From positions 62,001-126,000 of the forward strand of contig NZ_BCWY01000018.1 in the NCBI RefSeq assembly GCF_001894825.1: a stretch of 64,000 nt of DNA, in the 5' to 3' direction. Source of the stretch: Rhodococcus jostii NBRC 16295. GTDB taxonomy: Bacteria; Actinomycetota; Actinomycetes; Mycobacteriales; Mycobacteriaceae. The notes under the pieces are model-generated. The model made no database searches, was not told the origin of the DNA, and was given only the letters and a program-made list of their open reading frames with translations. Below are positions 52,401 to 61,400 of this stretch, piece after piece (within the stretch, counting starts at the first letter, position 1; every line of letters starts with the position of its first letter). Both the position numbers and the translations under genes were made by a program.

Positions 52401-55400
52401 GAGTACTTCCACCAGCTGTTCGAACGGCACGTCTGCGTGTGCGAACGCCGTGAGGTCCCGCTCGCGTGTGTCGGCGAGCAGGTCGGTGAAAGGCCGATCG
52501 AGTTCGGCCTGGGTGCGAAGGACGAGAGTGTTGACGAACATACCGACGAGATCGTCGAGGGCACGGTCGTTGCGGCCGGCCACCGGTGTTCCGACCGCGA
52601 CGTCGGCGCTGCCGCACAGTCGTGCCAGCAGCACGGACAGTGCGGCGTGGGCGACCATGAAGACGCTGGTCCTGTGCTCCCGCGCAAGCTCGCCGATCCG
52701 GTTCTGGAGGTCGGGCGGAATCGTGAACTCGACGGTGTGGCCGCGCATCGATGCGACCGCCGGACGCGGTCGGTCCGTGGGCAGTGCGATCACGTCGGGA
52801 AGGTTCGCCAATTCCCGGGTCCAGTATCGGATCTGCTCGGACATCACCGATTCCGGGTCGGTGTGGGATCCGAGCATGCGTCGCTGCCACAGCGTGTAGT
52901 CGGCGTACTGGACGGGGAGTGGGTACCAGGCCGGTGCGAGATGCACGATTCGGGCGGAGTACGCCGTCATCATGTCCCGGATCAACGGAGCCATCGACGA
53001 TCCGTCCGCGCTGATGTGATGCACAGTCAGGACGACGACATGATCGGCCGGACCTACCTCGAGTACCTCCACCCGAATCGGCACCGATCGGCTGACATCG
53101 AAACCTGCTGACGTCGACTCGACGATCAGTGCCTGGAGGGTGGCCTCGTCGACCCGCCTGAGTGTGATCTCGGGAACCGCCTGGTCCGAAGGGAGGATGG
53201 CCTGATGCGGCTCTCCATCGGTTATCGGATACACCGTCCGGAGCACCTCGTGGCGAGCGACGAGATCGGCTACGGCCAACCGGAGTGCGCCGAGGTCGAG
53301 TTCCCCGCCCAACCGCACGACCATCGGGATGTTGTAGGCGGGCGAGGAGGTATCGAACTGGTTGAGGAACCACATCCGCCGCTGCGCCAGCGACAACGGG
53401 ACGCGCTCGGGTCGCTCCTGTGGCTCCAGTGGCACACGCGAGCCGGCGTCCATATTCGCGACGCGGGCCGCCAACTCCGCGACGGCGGGCGCCTCGAAGA
53501 GATCCCGCACACCGATCGCCACACCGAGTACGTCACCGAGTCGGGCGGTCACCCGCACGGCGGTAAGCGAGTTCCCGCCCAGCTGGAAGAAGTCGTCGCG
53601 TGCGCCGACCCGGTCCACACCTAGGACCCGCGCATAGGTGTCCGCCACGACGTCTTCGATCGGGGTTCGCGGGGCGACGAACGATCGGTTCGATGCCGGA
53701 AGAGGGGTGGGTAGTGCCTCACGGTCCAATTTTCCGGTCGCGGTGAGCGGGAGGGAATCGAGAACGACGATGGAGGTGGGGACCATGTAACTCGGCAACA
53801 TTCTGAAGGCGTGGTCGGAGAGCGCCGCCGGATCCGGGGCTGCGCCGGCGGCGGGCACGATGTAGGAGACGAGCATGGTGGTTCCCGCCGGATTCTGCCT
53901 TCCGACAGTCACACACACCTCCACCCCCGGGTATCCGGCCAGGACTGCGTCGATTTCGCCGAGTTCGATGCGCAGGCCGCGCATCTTGATCTGAAAGTCG
54001 GAGCGACCGAGGTACTCCATGGTGCCGTCGGCGTTCCGGCGCACGATGTCTCCGGTGCGGTAGAGCCGACTGCCTACCGGCCCGAACGAGTTGGCGACGA
54101 ATCGCTGTGCTGTGAGCGCGGGCTGATCGAGGTATCCCCGGGCGAGCTGCACGCCGGAGACGTACAGCTCGCCGGCGACGCCGATCGGCACCGGCCGCAG
54201 CCAGTGGTCGAGCACTGCGGCGTTCACGCCCCGGATCGGGCCACCGATCGTGACGGGAGTGTCGCGGCCGAGCACGTCGCTGATTGCCACCATGATGACG
54301 GTTTCGGTCGGACCGTACCCGTTGTACAGGCGGCGGTGCGGTGCCCATTTCTCGACCAGATCCGTCGGCATGTTTTCGCCACCGGCAACGAGGACCTCCA
54401 GATCCTCGAGACCGGCGGGGCGCATCGTGGCGAGAACGCTCGGTGTGATGAAGGCATGGGACACTCGCCTGCGCGAGATCAGCTGGTGCAGTGCGGCACC
54501 GGCGAAGATCTCCGGTGGCGAGACCACCAGGGTCGCGCCGGTTCCGTACGCCATCAGCATTTCCAGCATCGCGGCGTCGAAACTCGGTGAGGCGACCTGC
54601 AGAACCCGGGAGGACGACGTCACCGAGTACCGGTCTCGCTGTTCCGCTGCAAAATTCGCCAATCCACGGTGGGTGATCACGACACCCTTGGGTAGTCCCG
54701 TCGACCCTGACGTGTAGATGACGTATGCAGAGTGGTCGATCCTCACTGGTCGAATTCGGTCGCCCTCGGCGATCGCCCGGACAGGCTGCGCCGCAACGTC
54801 GGCATCGGTCTCGGGATCGTCGAGGAGGAGCCACGACACATGGTGTGGCAGAGCGGTGCGATGTTCCGTCGTCGTGACGCCGACGACCGCGGCCCCGTCC
54901 GCGAGCATCCGCTCGATGCGATCACGGGGAAGGTTCGGGTCCATCGGCGTGAACGCCGCACCGGTTTTCGCGGCTGCCCACATCGCTACGCTGAACGCCG
55001 CCGACCGGGGAAGGACGACGGCGACCATCGTCTCCGGTCCTGCGCCCATAGCAATGAGACTGCGTGCCATCTGATTGGACCGGCGATCCAGCTCACCGTA
55101 CGACACGGTTTCCCGATCGGATTCCAACGCCACGGCCCGGGGGTTCCGTGCCGCCGTCGACATCAGCATCTCCGGCAGCGTGCGAGGTGTCTCGGCCGGT
55201 CCTCCGGTTACGGACGTCAGCGCGCGGTCGCTCTCGTCGAGCAGGCCGATCGCGGCGAGGGTCGTGCCGGGCCGCTCCACCACCGCGCGCAGGACGCTGT
55301 CCAGCCGATTCGCGATGGATCGAGCGGTTGCTTCGTCGATACTGTCCGGAAGGTAGCGGACCCGGAGGTGGAGTCGATCGTCCTGGTGGGCCTGAATGGT

Positions 55401-58400
55401 GAGCGGGTAGTGTGCGGAGTCCGATCCCGTCGCAGAGACGACACGGAGTCCGGCGAGATCGGTCTCGGAATCCATTCCCGCGGTGTCGACTGGATACGAC
55501 TCGAATACGGTGAGAGTGTCGAACAGGGTTCCCAAGCCGACGGCTTCGGCGATGTCGGGCAGTCCGGCATGATGATGGTCGAGGAGCTGCGTCTTTCGGT
55601 TCTGCAGGGACGCCAGCGCGTCGGTGATCGTGCGACGCGGATCGATGTGCACACTGACCGGAATGGTGTTGATGAACAGCCCGACCATGGATTCGATTCC
55701 GGGCAGGCCGGGTGGCCGACCGGAGACCGTCTCCCCGAACACGACGTGGTCGCGGCCGAGAAGATTGCCCAACACCATTGCCCATGCGAATTGCACGATG
55801 GTGCTCACGGTGACGTCGTTCGTTCGCGAGAAGGACACCAAGTGTGCCGTGGTCTCCTCGTCCGCGTCGAGGCGCACCTCGTCCGGTGTCGCTGTCATCG
55901 AGCCTTGCGAGGGGGCGAGGATGCTGGGCTCGGTGACGTCGGCGAGTGCTTGCCGCCAGATGTCGATGCCGGCGTCCCGGTCACGTGCGGCGAGCCACAT
56001 CAGAAAGTCACTGAACGGGCGTGCGGGTGGCAACGCCCCCGCGCCTCCGTCGATCACGTACAGAGTGATCAACTCGCGCAGCATGATCGGAAGTGACCAT
56101 CCGTCCACGAGTATGTGATGAGCCGTCACCACCAACCGGTGCTGCCCGGACGCCGTGGTGACAAGTAACAGGCGCATCAAGGGAGGCTCTGTCATGTCGA
56201 ACCGGTCCAGGCGTGCGGCCGCCGCCAACCGATCAGCCTCGGCGCACGCCGCCGGTGTGTCCAGGTGCCTGAGGTCCGCAGTGGACAATCCAGGTGTGGT
56301 CCTGCCGACCACGACCTGAATCGGTGTTCCGTCATCTCGACGGAGGAAGGCGGTTCGCAGATTCGGGTGCCGGTCGAGCAGCGCGGTCGAGGCACGCGAC
56401 AATCGGTCGCGGTCGACATCGCCTGTCAGTCCGAGAACTGCCTGCGCCGTATAGACATCCAGATCGTGGTGAGCCAGGTCGGCGTGGAAGAGAAGTCCTG
56501 TCTGCAGCGGTGCAAGTGGCCAGAGATCGTGTGCGCCCGGGTACCGCTCGACGAGTGCGTCCAACTCGTCCTGGGCAATTCGCACCATCGGGACATCGGA
56601 CGGTGTCAGCCCCCACTCGCTGCCCGCCATCACGGTGTCGGCGATCGCTCTCAGCGCGCGAGTCCACAACTCCGCCAGTTCTGACACCTCGTCCCGAGAC
56701 AGCACATTCGATGCGAATCGCACGTCTGCGGTCAGACACCCACCTTCGCGTGTCGTGGCGGCGTACGCAGTGATTGCCAGCGCGCCGGTGACCGCCATGT
56801 CCTGATCCCCGGCGGTACCGGGATCGAACGCTTCGGCCGCAGGGGTCCAGCCGAGCCAGTCGAGGTCTTCGGGTATGTCGCCGCGTCCGTCTCGCCCGAG
56901 ATAGTTGAAACTGATCTGTGGTTCATCGAAGTGTTGGAGGCGGCGCTTCTCCTCGCCACCCAGATAACGCAGCAACCCGTACCCGATCCCATTGGCGGGC
57001 ACCCGGCGGAGGCACTCCTTGACGCGTTTGACGGCCTGGACTGTGGCGGGGCCGCCGTCGAGAGCGGATGCGCGGTCGAGCCCGTCGAGGTCGAGGTCGA
57101 CTGGGAACGCGCAGGTGAACCATCCAACCGTGCGGGACAGGTCGGCACCCGGAACCAGCTCTTCCTCCCGTCCGTGTCCCTCGAGCAGGACGAGTGTGCC
57201 GGGTACGTCGACGCCCCGTTGTGCACGCCAACTCTGCACAGCCAGCGCCAGCGCGGTCAGGAGACCGTCGCCCGCCCTACCTCGGATGACGCGGGGCAGT
57301 ATCGTCAGCAGAGCTTCGGTGACGTGGGGCGGCAGAACCACGGTGATTCGATCAACGTTCTGCTGGGTGTCGGCCACGGGATCCGTATCTCTCGCGCCCA
57401 GCGGAGGATCGGGCACGGAGAGCGCCGCTTCCCAGAACCCGACCTCGTCGCTGCGCAACCGGGCCAGTTCGGGTAGTGCCGCCGCCCACCGCCGCATCGA
57501 GGTGCCCACGGGAGTCAGTGAAACCGACCTCCCCGCCAAGTCCTGCACCCACGCGGACATGAAGTCGGGAATCAGAATTCGCCAGGACACCGCGTCGACG
57601 GCGAGGTGGTGGATGACGACGAGAACGCGACCGTCACCGGCCGCACCGGATTCGGGATGCAACCAGACGACCTGGATCATTCGACCGGATGATGGATCCA
57701 CACGGCGGGTGGCTGCGGCCAGCTCTTCTTCGACCAGGCTGGTGAAGCCGATCGTTCCGGGGCTGTGTGCGTCGTCGAACTCGACACCGATCACGGCGTC
57801 CGCTGCGGCGATCCTTCCGGGAGGGAGGACCTCGCAGGCTCCGCCACTGTCGTCGAGTGTGAATCGGGCGCGCAACATGTCGTGGTGATCGAGGACGATC
57901 TGGACTGTCTTCTCGATACCGGCCGACGTGGCTCCGGCAGGCAAGGTCAGGAGCATCGACTGCGCGAACCGGGAGTGACTGCCGGGGAGCCCGAGGAACC
58001 ACCGGACTATCGGGGTTGCCGCCACGTCCCCGACACCACCACCTTCGAGTTCCTCCAGCGTCCTCCCATGGGGTCGGTCGATTTCGGCGACGTCGGTCAG
58101 CAACTCCACGGTCTTGCATTCGAATATGTCCCGGGCACTCACAGCGATGCCCGCGGACCTGAGTCGTGAGACGAGCTGTATCGACAGGATGCTGTCGCCG
58201 CCCAGCGCGAAGAACGACTCCCGGACTCCCACGTGTTCGAGACCCAGCGTCTCCGCGAACATCGCAGCGATCGTTGCTTCCGTGGGGTTTCGCGGACCAA
58301 CGAATTCTGATGGTGCAGTGAGGAGTTCGTGGTCGGATAGTGCGTTGCGATCCACTTTGCCCGTCGACGTGAGCGGCAGTGCCGCCAGAACCGTGATGAC

Positions 58401-61400
58401 AGTCGGAACCATGTACCCGGGGAGGGTACGACCGAGGAAACGGCTGAGCGCGTCGATGTCCGGGTCGGCCCCCGCTGCCGGGACCACGTAGGACACCAGG
58501 ACGGTGTTACCGGCCGCACCCTTCGCGCCGACGGTGACCGCCTGCTCGATCAGTGGATGCGAAGTCAGTGCGGATTCGATCTCACCCAATTCGACTCGGA
58601 GTCCGCGCAATTTCACCTGGAAGTCGTTCCGTCCCACAAACTCCAATCTCACGCCGCCGGAACTACGAGTCCACCGGACGGTGTCGCCAGTCCGATACAT
58701 GCGCTCCCCCGCATTGCCGCACGGATCTGCGACGAATCGCTGCGACGTCAGCCCCGGGCGTGCGTTGTATCCGCGTGCCAATTGCGGCCCGGACAGATAC
58801 AACTCGCCGGTTACCCCGATCGGGACGGGTTGTAGCCTCGAGTCGAGGACCACCGCGCCCATGCCGCGGAAGGGATCTCCGATCGTGATCGGGGCACCGG
58901 GTTCCAGCGGCTCGCTTCCTGTTGCCAGGACCGTCGTTTCGGTCGGCCCGTACAGGTTGATCAGCGTCCGGCCCGGCGCCCACCGCTCGATCAGTTCCGG
59001 TGTGCAGCGTTCACCGCCGAAGACGAGGACGCCGAGGCTCGGCAGCGACGACGGATCCATCGCGGAGACTACGGCAGTGGTCAGGAACGCGTGGGTGACG
59101 TGCTCGGCCGTGACCAGCGTGGCAAGCTGGGCACCTCCGAACACGGTCGGTGGCGCCACCACGAGGGCTGCACCGGCTCCTACCGCCATCAGCAACTCGA
59201 GCATCGAGCCGTCGAAACTCGGTGACGCCACCTGGAGGACACGTGCCGACGGTGTCACTGCGAATCGCCTGCGCTCTTCGGCGGCGAGCTGGGCAAGTCC
59301 ACGATGAGTCACCGTCACACCCTTCGGCGTGCCGGTCGATCCTGACGTGTAGATCACATACGCGGTGTTGTCGAGGCGTAACCTCGAGACGCACTCCTGG
59401 TCACTGATCGGCGCCGCGGACTCACGTGACAGCGCTGCGTCGACGTCCGGGTCATCGATGGTCAGCCAGTCCGCAGAAGCGGGGAGTAGGTCTCGGTCCG
59501 TGCGGGTCGTGACGCCCAGAGTGGCGCCGGAATCGGACAGCATGTGTTCGATCCGGGCCCGTGGTAGTCCGGGGTCGACGGGCAGGAACGCGGCACCTGC
59601 CTTGGTCACGGCCCATATGGCCAGCCAAAGCTCCACTGATCGGCCCAGAGCAACCGCGACCACGGACTCGGGTGCCGATCCTGCGCGGATCAAGTGCCGT
59701 GCAAGCCGATTCGACCTCGCGTCGACCTCGCCGTAGGACAGCGTTGTGCCCTCGAAGACGAGCGCGGGCGCCGCAGGATCGTGGTCGCGGAGCAGGTCGG
59801 GCAGCACGCGAGGCTTGGCGTCGGTCTCGGCGAAGACCGGTACGAGCAGCGCAGTGTCGGTATCGCCGAGCAGGTCGACGTCACCGATCGGCGTCGAGGG
59901 GTCGGTGCTCACCGACTCGAGCACCCGAACGTACTGAGCGGCCACCTCACGGATGGTCGAGCGATCGAAGTAGTCGGTGGCGTAGCTGAATTCACCCGAG
60001 ATTCCGGGAGAGCCAGGCTCGGCGTTCTCGGTGAGTGTCACCGTGAGATCGACCTTCGCTCCGGTCAGAGGAGTGTCGAGAACCTCGAGCGTGAGGTGAG
60101 GGAGCTCGAAGTGGGGCCGTTCCATGTTCTGGACCGTGAGCATGACCTGGAACAGCGGTGAATGCGACATCTCCCGCTCGGGCGCGAGTACCTCGACCAG
60201 TCGTTCGAAAGGCACGTCCGCGTTCTCGAATGCAGCCAGGTCTCCTTCTCGTGTCCGCGCGAGTAGATCGGCGAAACTCTCGGACGGCTCGACCTGGGAG
60301 CGAAGCACGAGAGTATTGACCAGCATCCCGACGAGGTCGTCCAACGCCTGTTCGCCGCGGCCCGCTACCGGCGTGCCCACCGCGATGTCGCGGCTCCCAC
60401 CCAGCCGTGCGAGGAGGGCTGCGAGCGCCGCGTGCATCACCATGAACACCGTCGCGTGGTGGCGATGTGCGAGTGAGGTGATCCGTCGATGCAGCCGGCC
60501 GTCGATGGTGAAGTCCACGGTGTCGGCGTGCATGGACGAGAGCGGGCGGCGAGGACGATCGACGGGCAGGTCGATCACGTCCGGTAGCCCGGTCAGGGTT
60601 CGCACCCAGAAGTCGAGTTGGCGCCCGATCACCGAGTCCGGATCCTCCTCACTGCCGAGGACCTCTCGCTGCCAGAGCGTGTAGTCGGCGTATTGCACAG
60701 GGAGCGGTGACCACGACGGTGCCACGCCGTGTGCGCGGGCCTCGTACGCAGCCATGACATCGCGGGCCAGGGGTGCCATGGACGCGCCGTCAGCCGAAAT
60801 GTGGTGCACCACCACGGTCAGCACGTGCTCGTGATCGCTGACCCGGAATAGCCGGATGCGTATCGGAACGTCTTTCGCGACGTCGAATCCGGCGCCGATC
60901 CACGAACCGATTCGGGCGCGCAGTTCACTGCTCCCCTCGACGTTCACCGGGGTGAGGTCCAGGCCTGCGATGACGTGGGCCGCCTCGACGATCAGCTGGG
61001 CCGGGTCCCGGTCACCGCCGGGGAATCGCGTGCGCAGCGATTCGTGCCGTTCGAGCACGTCGCCGATCGCCGCCCGCAGCGCATTCACGTCCAGCATCCC
61101 CGTGAGACGGGCGGCGAACGGAATGTTGTATGCACCCGAGTCGGGGTCGAACTGATTGATGAACCACATCCGGCGTTGTGCCGATGACAGCGGAATGCGC
61201 TCGGGTCGTTCCCGCGGCCCCAGCGGAACGTGGTGACCGGATTCCGCGCCGGCAAGTCGGGTTGCCAGTTCCGCGACCGTCGGCGCCTCGAACAGTTCGC
61301 GAACGCCGACGCTCACACCCAGCGCCGGGCCGAGGCGTGCGACCAACCGGGCAGCGATCAGCGAGTTTCCCCCCAACTCGAAGAAGTCGTCGTCGACGCC

